64,000 nucleotides of DNA, taken from contig CM029377.1 of the NCBI GenBank assembly GCA_017165825.1, positions 23,554,386 to 23,618,385 on the forward strand. The letters run 5' to 3'. Position numbers and translations under genes: made by a program. Every line of letters starts with the position of its first letter. The first letter of the stretch is position 1. This DNA is from Hepsetus odoe (lineage: Eukaryota > Chordata > Actinopteri > Characiformes > Hepsetidae). Below the pieces are notes generated by a model. The model saw only the letters and a list, made by a program, of their open reading frames with translations. It made no database searches and had not been told where the DNA came from. Shown here piece after piece: positions 47,701-57,579 of this stretch.

Positions 47701-48972
47701 TTTAAAGCACGTACTGCTGCAAACACGTTCACTCTTAAAATAAATAAATAAAGAAATAAATTTAAAATAAATAAAGAAATAAATAAAAATTCCCTAAAGT
47801 AAGTGCAGCGTTCTCAGATTCCTAGATGGAGACCTCCATTCAGGAGCCAGTGGCCTGGAAAAGTGGGGAATGGTTGAACGCTATGACAGTAGGCGTTTGT
47901 TGGTTCATGATGAAACAAAGCTCCGGGAGTTAACCTCAGTCAAAAATGTGATGGCGTGTGTGTTTATATATGGCCTCCTGCCCCAAAACTCTCTTTAATT
48001 CTTGTATCATTGTGTGTGTTCGTGTTTAGGCCCTTTTGAACTTGGCGGAGCGTCTTGGGGAAGCCAAACCACGCGGTCTGACTAAAGCTGATATAGAACA
48101 GCTGCCTTCCTACAGATTCAACCCCAGCAATCACCAGTCTGAGCAAACCCTGTGAGGATCACACACTGACACGCACATGGCGCGAATCACCGCAAATAAC
48201 CTCACAGCAGACTGCCATTCGACATGCTTGTTGCTTCAGTGCGAGTCATATCTTCATAGTGTCTGTGATATTTTTTCCTGAAACACTTTTTAATTGCCAG
48301 TTTCAGGGCCATTTTTAAAGGTTTATTAATATAGGTTGGGGTTTTTTTTTTTTTGTTTTGTTTTGTTTTGTTTGGATCATCCCTCCCTCAGTCTGGACTG
48401 ACAGTTGAACATGAACCCCACTGTCTGAGTGTAGTGTCTGTATTTTGAATGCTTGAGAAGTCCACAACTTTATATCCAAAGCACATTTAAAAGAGTGGAG
48501 GGGCAACAACAATAAAATTTAAATCATAATTTATAAAACTAACTAATCTTCTGTGTGTGTGTGCAGGTGTGTGGTGTGTATGTGCGACTTTGAGTCTCGA
48601 CAGCTTCTGCGAGTCCTTCCCTGCAATCATGAGTTCCATGCCAAGTGTGTTGACAAGTGGCTCAAGGTGAGTGTGGCCACCAGCGACTGAATTAGTGCAG
48701 TGATAAGATTTGAATCTGGTTTATTAACGAACACCTTAAAAATCATCCATAACAAGTCCTTGAAAATGGCTGCGGGGACCCAGTCTGGGCCTGTGTTCAG
48801 CCATTTATAGTTTGATTTATTTACGATGAGTTTAATTTATTTAATATTGATCTGTCGTTAAAGTTGAACCTCAAACTTGTTTTTTTTTTTTTATATTTTT
48901 CTTCTCCAGGCTAACAGAACCTGCCCGATCTGCAGAGCGGATGCCTCTGAAGTCCAGCGGGACTCTGAGTGA
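23700..48972 (+). CDS. rnf38: RNF38, RING-H2 E3 ubiquitin-protein ligase (637 aa)
   Basis: RNF38 transfers ubiquitin from an E2 enzyme to substrates; human RNF38 is nuclear and p53 is one reported target. Twelve coding exons with GT/AG borders and continuous phase give 637 residues. In order: an N-terminal extension encoded by the first coding exon (about residues 1-137); the SPSPKRQR and RRQRGRRERLSR basic motifs, probable nuclear targeting signals; a proline-rich middle with GTVPVSYTV, CTGQH and CSVQHLPVPYA blocks; the acidic ELDVDDGEVENYE; and the near-invariant GLTKADIEQLPSYRFNP. Last comes the RING-H2 with ligands C585, C588, C603, H605, H608, C611, C622 and C625. The RING and preceding block favour RNF38 over its paralogue RNF44 (CVVCMCDFESRQ, and QRDSE at the end). 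Human RNF38 is about 515 residues; the difference is mostly the N-terminal extension. Confidence 0.95.
25018..25268 (-). mobile_element. tRNA-derived SINE, full length
   Basis: The best-preserved copy. Read in reverse: head CGGGCAGCGGTGGCCTAGTG, box B GGGGGTTTGAACCCC, the CCTGAGGTACCCTTGAGC body, the GGGTTAAATGCAGAGGTCC segment and an end near GTTGTCACT. Confidence 0.85.
25955..26055. repeat. Intronic duplicated segment, copy A
   Basis: AAATATGGGTTTGGGAAGT, ATAAATGGTTTTATTGAC and CATAGTGGTGGA occur in the same order as in 28665-28735, at moderate similarity. Confidence 0.45.
26620..26875 (-). mobile_element. tRNA-derived SINE, full length
   Basis: Same family and orientation as 25018-25268, with matching ends (GTGACAACCCTCGTCATTGC at one side, ACTAGGCCACCGCTGTCCCA at the other). 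Confidence 0.85.
28665..28740. repeat. Intronic duplicated segment, copy B
   Basis: AAATATGGTTTTGGGTAA, AAATGGTTTTACTTGC and TGTGGTGGACC mirror copy A at 25955-26055 in order and orientation. Confidence 0.45.
31308..31735 (+). repeat. Long purine-rich tract
   Basis: About 430 bases are almost entirely A and G on the plus strand (GAGAGG, GGGGAGG and AAGGAG motifs), with T and C as rare interruptions. Confidence 0.75.
31788..31885. repeat. Dispersed repeat, unclassified (copy 2)
   Basis: CATGCCCATTCACACTGAAG followed by TTATAAGGAGTGTTGTAG, CAGCCAATCAGAGCAGTTC and ATTTGCATAA; related to 2225-2340. Confidence 0.45.
32595..32685. repeat. Dispersed repeat, unclassified (copy 3)
   Basis: CCCCACCTATTCATATTGAA followed by GTCATACAGCGTGTTGTT matches the first half of copy 2, about 800 bases away, in the same orientation. 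Confidence 0.4.
38924..39118 (+). mobile_element. tRNA-derived SINE
   Basis: Plus copy with an intact head (AGCGGTGGCCTAGTGTTTAG), box B GGTTCAAGTCCC and a 3' end GACAGTCACTTTCACTTCC. Confidence 0.85.
39451..39489. repeat. (ATA)n microsatellite
   Basis: About 13 units, ending 27 bases upstream of an rnf38 exon and next to its polypyrimidine tract. Confidence 0.9.
39517..39578 (+). CDS. rnf38: rnf38 coding exon 2
   Basis: Completes the split glycine and reads AMGGVYHYHSEPACADTTDK to a GTGAGT donor at phase 0. The acceptor is CTGTAG after a CT-rich tract. Confidence 0.85.
39579..44545 (+). other. rnf38 intron 3
   Basis: About 5 kb. GT arrays at 39909-39940, 40121-40154 and 41687-41720; a pyrimidine-rich region with GTTT and poly-C at 41820-42120; poly-A at 43192-43210. 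No exon recognised. Confidence 0.7.
44546..44739 (+). CDS. rnf38: rnf38 coding exon 3
   Basis: Begins TEDSPSPKRQRLSQQS, a strongly conserved RNF38 segment, includes RPWELPPSRRPQP and ends at RHRR plus two bases before a GTACCG donor. Confidence 0.92.
45104..45362 (+). CDS. rnf38: rnf38 coding exon 4
   Basis: Carries RRQRGRRERLSR, QDENYRHPPHPH, DEPRAFHPPTLSPRLLHP and MVMDLHEQ, colinear with human RNF38. GTATGT donor, phase 0. Confidence 0.95.
45462..45641 (+). CDS. rnf38: rnf38 coding exon 5
   Basis: Begins LPQGTVPVSYTV and contains CTGQHLPACS, CSVVFSGQQHYPVCSVP. Exactly 60 codons, phase 0 at both ends. Confidence 0.95.
45862..46029 (+). CDS. rnf38: rnf38 coding exon 6
   Basis: Reads MLPACSVQHLPVPYAFPSLL through HLPPPGQFLPFQTQQSRS. 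56 codons, phase 0, CTCTCAG acceptor and GTGAGA donor. Confidence 0.95.
46489..46650 (+). CDS. rnf38: rnf38 coding exon 7
   Basis: Begins PLQRIENEVELLGDHLSVGG and ends in APLQFLSHDPLPQELFGV. 54 codons. The acceptor GCGCGCAG has a poor pyrimidine tract of alternating GT/GC. Confidence 0.95.
46888..46991 (+). CDS. rnf38: rnf38 coding exon 8
   Basis: Reads PYPHFMPRRITGRRYRSQQ and PPPPYHPSLLPYF plus two bases of a leucine codon. Confidence 0.95.
47209..47296 (+). CDS. rnf38: rnf38 coding exon 9
   Basis: Reads SVLPVQPTAVGPG and SLELDVDDGEVENYE to a GTGAAA donor at phase 0. Confidence 0.95.
48030..48151 (+). CDS. rnf38: rnf38 coding exon 10
   Basis: Reads ALLNLAERLGEAKPRGLTKA and DIEQLPSYRFNPSNHQSEQ, the most conserved stretch upstream of the RING. 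Confidence 0.97.
48567..48666 (+). CDS. rnf38: rnf38 coding exon 11 (RING, first six ligands)
   Basis: Encodes CVVCMCDFESRQLLRVLPCN then HEFHAKCVDKWLK. The GT-rich intron end ...GTGTGCAG directly precedes a GTGTGTGG exon start, so the junction was fixed by frame and homology. Confidence 0.97.
48910..48972 (+). CDS. rnf38: rnf38 coding exon 12 (RING end and stop)
   Basis: Encodes ANRTCPICRADASEVQRDSE followed by TGA at 48970-48972. Confidence 0.97.
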   Translation, partial: ANRTCPICRADASEVQRDSE

Positions 48973-49194
48973 TGATCCCACCTCGTTCTGGCATTTAGAA
49001 ATTTAAATGCGCACATACATAACACACACACACACACACACACACACAACTTTTTGTCCCAGGATCACATTGCACCGTGCAGCCAGCTGGACTCCTTTTC
49101 AAACTTTTCAAATCGTCAACACACTGGACTTCTCACCCCATCTCCTGTTGCATCGAGTTCAAACTCCCTTTGAGACACATACATTCTCTCTCTC

Positions 49195-49332
<138 letters not shown>

Positions 49333-49951
49333 GAGAGAGGTTCTATGAAGAGCTTCCTTTTGTGCTGTGCTCAGCATCAACAGAAAACAAGCACAGATGC
49401 GTGTGCACGCACACACACAAACACCCCCCCCCTACACATCTCTGGTTGCTATGGTTACTAACCCCATGAGTCCAAAGATAATGGTTTGTAAGAATATTCT
49501 ATTTTTTGTATTTTCAGATTAGGTCACTCCAACCACTGCCATTTCTCTGATCATGTTTTCGTTTTAATCTCGGGTGGGTGCAGGGTGGTCACAGTCTTCA
49601 TTGTGTGTTTGTATAAGTACAGGAGTGTGTGTGTGTTTGGACATGTGTACTAACATTCCCTAGCATGTGAGCACACCGGTGGTGTGAAGGTAGCTCATAA
49701 GAGGAAGTGGACATTTGTGTGCATGTGCTTTTTATACTCAACCAATAAAAAGTATATAAATATATATGTATGTATCAATATAGAGGGACAGAATAACACA
49801 ATTCATACATGTTTTAAAAAAAAAAAAAAACAACTTTTTTTTTTTTTCCAAAATGTGGAAAAATAGCAAATTGTATCTATTGGGCTTTTTTTTTTGGGGT
49901 GGGTTTTTGCTCAGTTATGATCTAGCAGTCTTATAGAGTTGGAATACTGTG

Positions 49952-49952
<1 letters not shown>

Positions 49953-49983
<31 letters not shown>
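49953..49983. repeat. (GT)n microsatellite
   Basis: About 15 GT units followed by GAGAGAGAGGGAGGG. Confidence 0.9.
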
Positions 49984-49992
<9 letters not shown>

Positions 49993-50841
49993 GGAGGGTG
50001 TTTGTGTGTGTTGGCGAATCATTGGTTACTCGTGTATGTTATTTATCCTGTATGTGTGGTACAGAACACTGGCTTACCGCTCTCACTACTTCTGTTCTCT
50101 CTGATTGGCTGTCACTAACAAGGTGTGATTGCTTAACCGGGGCAGTGGGCGTGCTTCAATGTAGCACAATTAGATCGTTTTCATTTTGTTTTTTTTTCCT
50201 GCCATTATGTCTAGTGTGTTTGTTCCCCCCCCCCCCTGTTTTTTATTATTTTTTTTTTCTTTGTTCATTTTTGTCATTGTTTTCTTGTCATCCTGGAACA
50301 GAAAAAGAACGACGTAGTCTTCCTTCCATAGAAATCCTTTTACCTTTTTTATGATTATTCCCTTCTGGCCTTTTTAGCAAACCAACCGCAGATAGAAGTC
50401 ATCCCAGAAGTGTCGTAGTTCAGAGACCCAGAAGACCAAGTTCCCAAAGCTGATGTTGATCTAAATTAATCGACCGACCGAGTGGCTGCCAGTTAGCATT
50501 ATGCAAAAGACGTCTTGCTAATTGGTGGCCAGTGGTTTCCATTTGCTAGCCACATTCGCACATCTCAGTGTTCGAGAGACGGAGGGAGGGATGGAGGAGG
50601 AAAACGGTCCAGTTAACACTCTTCCCTTTTTGTATTCAGCACAGATTCAGAGACTCAGCCACCTGAAAGTGATGGAAACTCCTCGCTGACTGAACTATCA
50701 TGAGTCTTCAGTCAGGTAACATAGGGTGTGTGTGTGTTGGGAAGCCACAGGTAGAGTGATTGTTGTAAAAGGGAAGCACGTGGTTGAAACTTTAGCATAA
50801 GAGGGACACACTACACAGCATTGAACAAATGCTCCAGATTA

Positions 50842-50843
<2 letters not shown>

Positions 50844-50900
<57 letters not shown>
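50844..50900. repeat. (CT)n microsatellite
   Basis: About 28 uninterrupted CT units. Confidence 0.95.
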
Positions 50901-50902
<2 letters not shown>

Positions 50903-51974
50903 CTCATCCAAGCTCTGCCCTCAATGCGTTCGTTCGTAGCAAACAGTTCAGTTTACAGAACTTTGGCTGAAAACCCACTAAACCCAATGAGAAGGTGTTG
51001 ATACAGTTGTGAATTTCGCATCTGGTTGGGTGGGCATTCTGCTGACGTTCTTGGTTGTCCCAACAGCTGGAGTGGATGTGAGCAGGACACGACTGTTGCG
51101 CCCCTCCCTCTTATCTGGACACAGATGCTTCATGGGACGATCAAATCCGTTTTTAGAACCTGCGTGCGGTTCCTCACACGCAATACAGCGAGGCTTCTGT
51201 AGCGTCGACGTGGAAACCTGTAGTGTCTTAACAGCAGATGCCTTTCCGTCATTCTCCAGCGTCTCGTCCAGATTAGTGTCATATCCCCCACGACCACGAG
51301 GACCTGCCTCGTGTTCTCATTGGTCAGTCAGTTCCACTTCAGGCACATTTGGGGCACGTTACTAAACCAACAGCCCCCACCCCCCACCCCCCGCCCCATC
51401 CTGCTTGGTACAATAGCAGTTACCTCATTTGTACTATTTATGGTGTTTTTGTTTTTCTCTTATTATTATTATTATTATTTTTTTTTTTTTTTTGTCTAAA
51501 CAAATGAGAGCTTCTGAATTTGTTTGGTTTGGGTTTTTTTTTTTTTTTTTAATGGGTTTTAATTTGTTTTCCATTAAAATACAATTGTATCATTTAACAC
51601 GATGTAGTTTCATATGTATAATATCTGTAACCAAAATCATTTGAAGGCTTGATATAAAAATTTTTAACAAACATTTGTACATTTTTTTATGAGAGTTATT
51701 ACTAGTAACGCTTTACTAAGTAGTGCAATGATTTGGTTTCTTTGACCCTTATTCCCAGTCTTTTGGATTTCAAAGGGTGGTTCAATAATAAATGTATAAT
51801 GTTCTCTTCTTTCATTGCTTGATTTCTATTTCACTTGTCCCTGAAAACTTAAGTTCTTGATTCATAATTATAATTTTTTATTCTTTTCGTTACATGTAAT
51901 GGTTCATAATTTGAGGATATGATTTATTTATTTTTTTAAAAAGACGGTTCAGTTTTAATTTTAGTGTGAGAAAT

Positions 51975-52352
51975 GAAGTGAAAGTGATTCAGTGTGTGCA
52001 GAGTCAACCAGGTTAAAATGCTTTCTCTGCATTTAAACCCATGAACACCATGCAGGGAGCCATACAGCTAGTGCCCAGGGAACAGTGATGGGGATGGTAC
52101 CTTTCTCGGCAGTAACTCAGGGAAACCTGAGAGTGACAACCCATGCAAGCACCGTGCAGCAGTGGGCAGCTATTGAAAGTGCCTGGGCACCAGTGACTGG
52201 GACGGTACTTTGCTCAAGGGTACTTCAGGGCAACCTACTGGTGAGGGAATCGAACCCACAATCTTCCGATTCCACTAGGCCACCGCTGCCCCTGGTCCGA
52301 GACTCAAACCTGCAACCTTCTGGCCTTCTCCCTGAACACCAGGAGGCCCCTG
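51975..52352 (-). mobile_element. Nested SINE pair
   Basis: One reverse SINE (3' end near GTGAAAGTGATTC, box B side at GGTCCGAGACTCAAACC) is interrupted by a second reverse copy at about 52130-52292. The second copy has its own CACCGTGCAGCAGTGGGCAG body and ACTAGGCCACCGCTGCCCC head. Confidence 0.75.
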
Positions 52353-52898
52353 GCCCGTTACTATGATGATGCATCATGTCTTAGCAAAAACGATCAAGAA
52401 AATGATCAGTCATTGAACCACAAAAATTTCAAATCTGCTTCAGATCAGTTTTACAATCTTCGTTTATAAAAAAAACTGGGTGCAAACTGGGGTCTTTTTT
52501 AAGTGATAGAGTGCCTTTGATTAAATTCTTTCCTTTCATTAGAAGATTAAGTGGTAAAAAAATGGGGGCAAGATTTTGGAGAGGAAAAAAAAATCCTGCC
52601 ATGGACATCAGCTAGTGTGTTTGTGTGTCTAAGAGAGAGAGTGAACAATTAACTCTACTCAAAGTTTTTCTGCTTTGTGTTGCTTATGACATTTTGAAAT
52701 GACCAAAAATCCCTTTTTTTGTAAAATTGTAAAATCAGTTTTGATGATCAGGGTGGGGTTTAAGCTGGATGTGAAACTGAGCGATTTTCCCAAAAACAAG
52801 ATGAAATAAGTTTCACAAGATTTATGGAGGTTATTTCTTTCCCCCCTCTCTTTAGAGTGATTCAGTAATTCATTAAATTACTGTAAAGTGAAGTTCTT
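52353..52898. other. Intergenic, nothing recognised
   Basis: AT-rich unique-looking sequence. Confidence 0.3.
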
Positions 52899-53345
52899 TT
52901 GCACAGACAAACATACACAGACAAGTACAGAAACAGACTCACACACAGATAAACAGACATATACACAGAAACAGGCTCACAGGGAAACACACACAATCGT
53001 GTAGACACAAACACAGAAACAAGTTCAGAGAGAAACACACACACCCAGTTAAAACACTGAAACATAGACAACCACATACAGACACACAAACACACACAGC
53101 TACAGACAAACACTGAAACAGACACAGAAACAAACTCACCCACACACACAGAGACAGACACAAACACACATACAGGCACACAAGCACAGAAACAGACACA
53201 AATACAGAAACAGAAACACACAAACACACACACACACTCACACAGAGAAATAGACTCACAGAAACACACAAACATAGACACACCAAAACACAGAAACAAA
53301 TTCACACAGACACAGACAAACACTGAAACAGAAACATACACACAG
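52899..53345. repeat. Cryptic ACACAG-rich repeat
   Basis: About 450 bases are built from variants of ACACAGAAACAG, ACACACA and CAGACA with almost no G or T otherwise. It opens a false minus-strand frame rich in V, C, S and F. Confidence 0.85.
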
Positions 53346-53349
53346 AGTA

Positions 53350-53440
53350 GGACTGAGATTGTGCCTGAGGAGCAGTGATGGGACTGTACCTCTTACAATC
53401 TAATCAGTACCTCAGGGTAACCAACTGGTTTGGGAAGCTC
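53350..53440 (-). mobile_element. SINE fragment
   Basis: GAGGAGCAGTGATGGGACTG and GTACCTCAGGGTAACCAACT match the SINE body in reverse. It abuts the ACACAG tract. Confidence 0.6.
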
Positions 53441-54453
53441 ATAGTGTAACTTCATATATCAAATAATAAATTAATAATAAAAAATAGTAAATTACTAATT
53501 AAAAATATTTTACAATGTGCCGCACATCAAATGTTTTGGGAATTTAATAATATGAAACATTTTTATTTTTATATTTACAGTTACTTTGTTCAGTTTTTCT
53601 TTAGACAGCTCAACTCGATATTTAATTTCCACTTTTTATTCTGATGGAACAACTTTTAAAAGCGAGTTAACCTTTTGTATGAATGCATGTAATGCATGAG
53701 GTTTTTAATGCACTTTCTTTGAAAGAGTCTGTGAGTAACAACCTGTCAGTCTCTGTGTGAACTGAGTTCCACAGAAGTATTTTATACAAACTATTGATAT
53801 TTCTCTCTTTTTTGGGATGTTCATTCTCACAGCACTAATGTTGGGTGGGTGGAATTACCTTCAATGCCTTTTCCAGCATCAGTGAAATCTTTATATTGAT
53901 GACACCAGTTCACACAGATTTGGGTTCTTTATGGGGAGGAACATTAAAAATCTCGCTGTTTTCTTGAAACAAACCTTCCAGCAGTTAAATTTAATTCCAT
54001 TTACCAACTTTGGTGAACTTGATGGATGTAACCAGTAGAGGGAGACATTGTAGCACAAATAAAAAGCTGCTCAGCTTTTTTGTCTTCCTTAGACTTCCTT
54101 AAAATAACAAGCCTTAGGATGGAGGCATGTAAAAAGTCTGGAAAGTGATTCAGTGCAGGTGTCGACATGTTAACCATGATTCCTGCATTGATTCTTATAA
54201 AGATATGATTCTGTTTGGAGCTGTGAAAAGTAGACAGTAATTCCAGTGTGATCAGGAACTCTTTCATTAAACCGTTCTCTCGTCCCCAGAGAAGATACTG
54301 GTGGCACAGATTTGTCTCCAGGACATCAGCGCTTCAGGGAGGTGGACCATTTAATCAGTGTGCAGATGTAAATGTTCATGTTCTGGTGTGTTTGCTCATG
54401 AAAAGAAAGATCACTCGATTTGGAGATGAGTCCAAGTGAAAAAAGCATCAACA
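53441..54453. other. Intergenic between rnf38 and the GTPase gene
   Basis: No exon, RNA gene or mobile element that I can support. Confidence 0.3.
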
Positions 54454-54459
54454 TTTATT
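54454..54459 (-). terminator. Candidate poly(A) signal of the GTPase gene
   Basis: TTTATT on the plus strand is AATAAA on the minus strand, about 860 bases beyond the GTPase stop codon. Confidence 0.3.
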
Positions 54460-54933
54460 TCATGAACCAAGTAAAATGAAAACTCATACATACAAGGAAG
54501 GTCAAAAGAGAAACTTTGTGAAGTGGATAGCAATGCAGATTAAAAAAATATCCAGAGTTGTTGTTCTTTTACTGCAGGATAACATTCATAAAACTGTCAC
54601 TTAAACCTTTAATGATGATCAGAATTATCGCCTGTGTCGACATTTGTAACAAGCTTATTCCAGCAAGTGTCACTTTCTGTGGTGAAACTGATGAAAGTTG
54701 CCTTTATGATCAGTGATGCTTGTCAAGAAAAACTTTATAAATTTAATGGTAGATTTGTGTTTTCATTAAACAGGGAGGTGTTGCCTCGTGAACCATAACA
54801 GTAAAGTGCTGCTAGAAATGTACACCAAGATGTGTTACTGGCCAAAACCATAAAATCAAAAAGAGAAAGGAACACATTTCATGTGTATGTTGGCTGAAGA
54901 TCCGGGAGGTTTCTTATGGTGTTACAGTTCTGG

Positions 54934-55284
54934 TTACAAGTTTTCTTCAGGCTTTGCTGATTGAAGCAGTTCACTGTTCACAATGATCAATGTGAACAAA
55001 AAGAGGATTTTTAGCCCAGATCTAAAAAGATCACTGACTCGCTGGACTTCTTTTCCTGTTTCTAAATGAACATTTTCTACCTTAAATGACATTTTATCTA
55101 CTTTTATCAGGATCATCAATACTACAGTTACATAATACGACAGTAAAGAGACTGAATAACAGGAGGCACTAAAATTCAACACCAAAGATAAAAGTCCTAA
55201 ACTAAGTTTAAATCTCCAACTCTGTTTTATACATGCTATGAATCTCGTTACAGTTTTTATAATACCTGCTGCCGCTGCTTTAAA
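54934..55284 (-). CDS. Hydrophobic open frame, possible C-terminal exon of the GTPase gene
   Basis: An uninterrupted minus-strand frame of 116 codons ends in TAA right after the GTPase gene. It contains two hydrophobic stretches, LSLGLLSLVLNF through YYVTVVLMILI and ILFLFTLIIV, separated by a charged segment (DKMSFKVENVHLETGKEVQR). Splicing from a perfect GTAAGT donor (55366-55361) inside the GTPase frame to an AAAACAG acceptor ending at 55222 would keep phase and append 95 residues. That acceptor lacks a good pyrimidine tract, so the link is weak. The alternatives are a separate decayed exon or untranslated sequence. No family recognised. Confidence 0.35.
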   Translation of the reverse strand, partial: FKAAAAGIIKTVTRFIACIKQSWRFKLSLGLLSLVLNFSASCYSVSLLSYYVTVVLMILIKVDKMSFKVENVHLETGKEVQRVSDLFRSGLKILFLFTLIIVNSELLQSAKPEENL

Positions 55285-55318
55285 TCAATGAATATTTAGA
55301 GAAAAGCTGAGCTGCAGT

Positions 55319-56975
55319 TCAGTTTTTAATGCTTAAAAGTTCAAAGTTGCTAACCATCCAACTTACTTTCCCTGTCTTCTCTTTAGTTGCTGCTTTCTGC
55401 AAGTGCTTAAGATTCTGGAGCCACTCTGCCTCTCCAGCTTCTTGAACTCGAGGAATCAAGAAGTCCAGGTGCTTAATGGTGAAAGCAGAGTCTGGTTTCA
55501 GTGCAATCACAGAAAGTTTCACGATCGTCTCATAGGCTTCTTTCACCGAATGCTTCTTCTCTTTTTCATTCTTCTCCAGGAGTCTTTTTAGGTTGCTCTC
55601 TAGCTTTATCATCTCTTCCTTTCTTTTCAGCTCCTTGTCTTGCCCTTCTTTCACTTCTTTAAATGAATTTGTATCAAAACTGACATTTGGTTCATTGTTA
55701 TGACTGTATTTGTCTTTCAGATCTTTAAATGTGACTTTTTCTTCTTTCTTCTTTGTTACATATTTCCTGCTCTCTTTGACATGTTTGCTGTAGTGACACT
55801 TACACACAGTGCAGTGATCATCTTTCATAACTTCACACCACTTTGTATTGGAAACCCACCAGCAGCCGAACTCATGACAGTTCTCTTTGCACTCCTCACA
55901 GGACGTTACCTTTCGATTTTTCCATGAAGCATCTGTAACATCGACTTTCAGTTTGAACACTGTTGTAACTGTGAACTGGAAGTCTTGATCTTTCATCATG
56001 ACTTCTTTGTTCTGTTTAAGAGCTTCCTGAATTTGGTTCAGTTCTTTCTGTTGCTCTTCCCTTAACTCAATACGTCCCTTCAAGCTCTGAACACAGGCCT
56101 CAAGCTGCATCCGCTCCTTTAAAACCAAGATAGTCAGAATTACACCTTTTCTTTGTGCTGATTCTAGAAATGCAAAAAATTCCTCCATGCTTTTTTCCCC
56201 CATTTCCCAAGATGATCGGAAAACAGGCTCATATCTTTTTGTTCGTTTCTCAGACTGACGATTGTTGAACAGGAAATGAACAGGCTCGTTCTCCTCATCC
56301 TGACAGCAGGGGATCTTCTCTTTCTTGGTGGATTCCAGAGCATTTGTTGGAGGTCCTCCATCAGAGTGTGTGATAAAAAGCACCACAATGTCCTTTATGT
56401 CTTTACCAAATAAGGACAGAACTCCTTCAAAAATGTAGCGCTGTCTATCCGAGATTCTGTTCTGAGATGCTTTTAGAACAAGACACACAGCATTAAGAGC
56501 CTTCACTCCAGTTTCATTTATGAACAGTTTGTATAAATTCTGAGCGATCTTCATGTCCTGATCTATTCCCCTGGTGTCTCCATAACCTGGAGTATCAATG
56601 ATGGTAAGAAAGAAAGGTTTGTTTTCAGAAATGATCTCATAAGCAGTGATTTCAGATGTTTTTGATTCAGTCTGATCTCCCTCTTCTTCTTCTGTGATCT
56701 CAAACCACACTTTATCCTCAAACTTCACCCCCAGATAGTAGTTAATGATGGTGTTGATTGCAGTGGTCTTTCCTGTTCCAGTTTCTCCCACCATCAGTAT
56801 TGTTCTGTTTGTCATGTTGACACATTTCTGTCCAAATGTCCACTTTCTGATTTTGCCTTCTGTGTCTAGATTACTTCTACTTGTGCAGAGACGGTACCGT
56901 TCTGGTGAGCTTGCACTTGGGATTTTTATACTTTTCATTACCAAATCATTTAAAGCTGCTGATGCATCACTTAAT
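55319..56975 (-). CDS. GTPase gene, exon 2 (nearly all of the protein)
   Basis: The acceptor TTTTGCAG (56983-56976) and the open frame upstream of the previously obvious methionine show that the exon starts at 56975, in phase with exon 1. It runs to TGA at 55321-55319 unless the internal GTAAGT at 55366 is used. Confidence 0.85.
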
Positions 56976-57479
56976 CTGCAAAATCAAGTACAAAACTTCT
57001 TATCATGTGGCATTCACAAACTGAACTCACAGTGATTTGAATAAATCACACATCGTTTGGACAGATCACTGCTGAGTGACCTAAAAAAATAAATTGAATC
57101 CTAAAATAAAACTGGTTTGGATTTTTTAAATGATACACGCATCATTTAAAAATACCTTTGTAAAATACATTTGTTACCTGTAAATAGAAAACATTTATGA
57201 AAGCTTGGTGCAAATGCCCTTGGAAACTTGGTTCCCGGCAACAAGCTGGTTTTCTTGAAACACCATTGGTTACTAATTTGGATTAATTTGGACAAATTTT
57301 TCAATCATATAAACTTGAGACAAGCATTGATCAATCAGCCACAAAGTTTAAACCACTGAAAGGTAGCTAAACAACTGGGTCCACAACAGCCATGGTTACC
57401 CAGACCAATTTTATGATACGTGTGAAGTGAAAGCTAGCCTGTCTGCTCAGATTTCCATTTTCACTCACCTGTTGGCCAT
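55319..57479 (-). CDS. GIMAP/AIG1-like GTPase with Cys/His cluster and coiled coil (555 aa)
   Basis: Proteins of this class bind GTP and many oligomerise on membranes; mammalian GIMAPs act in lymphocyte survival. Two minus-strand exons (57479-57469 and 56975-55319) join as MANR then LSDASAALNDL and read 555 residues. The P-loop GETGTGKT is at 67-74, the G3 motif DTPGYGD at 131-137 and a G4-like THSD at 206-209, with the AIG1-style block GVLSLFGKDIKDIVVLFITH before it. A glutamate/glutamine-rich helical region follows (about 280-330). A cluster at 363-402 (C363, C366, C370, H371, C375, C384, C392, C395, C397, H398, H402) looks metal-binding. A lysine/glutamate coiled coil follows (about 400-490). 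Mammalian GIMAPs are mostly shorter and lack this cluster. It belongs to the poorly named fish GTPases annotated as AIG1/GIMAP-like; its function is unknown. Confidence 0.8.
57469..57479 (-). CDS. GTPase gene, exon 1 (start codon, 11 coding bases)
   Basis: ATGGCCAACAG followed by GTGAGTG, a strong donor. The phase matches exon 2 exactly (AG + A gives arginine). The 5' UTR extends upstream to at least about 57540. Confidence 0.75.
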
Positions 57480-57579
57480 GACAGCAGTCAGGGTTTGTCT
57501 TCCACAATTTGATATTGATGTGGTCCCAGCCAAGTGGTCTTTTCAGTAATCTAAATCAGAATTTCAGTGTTAGTTTCAC

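Noticed and set aside
52862..53341. Minus-strand frame of 159 codons
   Set aside because: It is the translation of the ACACAG-rich block, almost only V, C, F, S and L; no domain, no start context, no splice structure.
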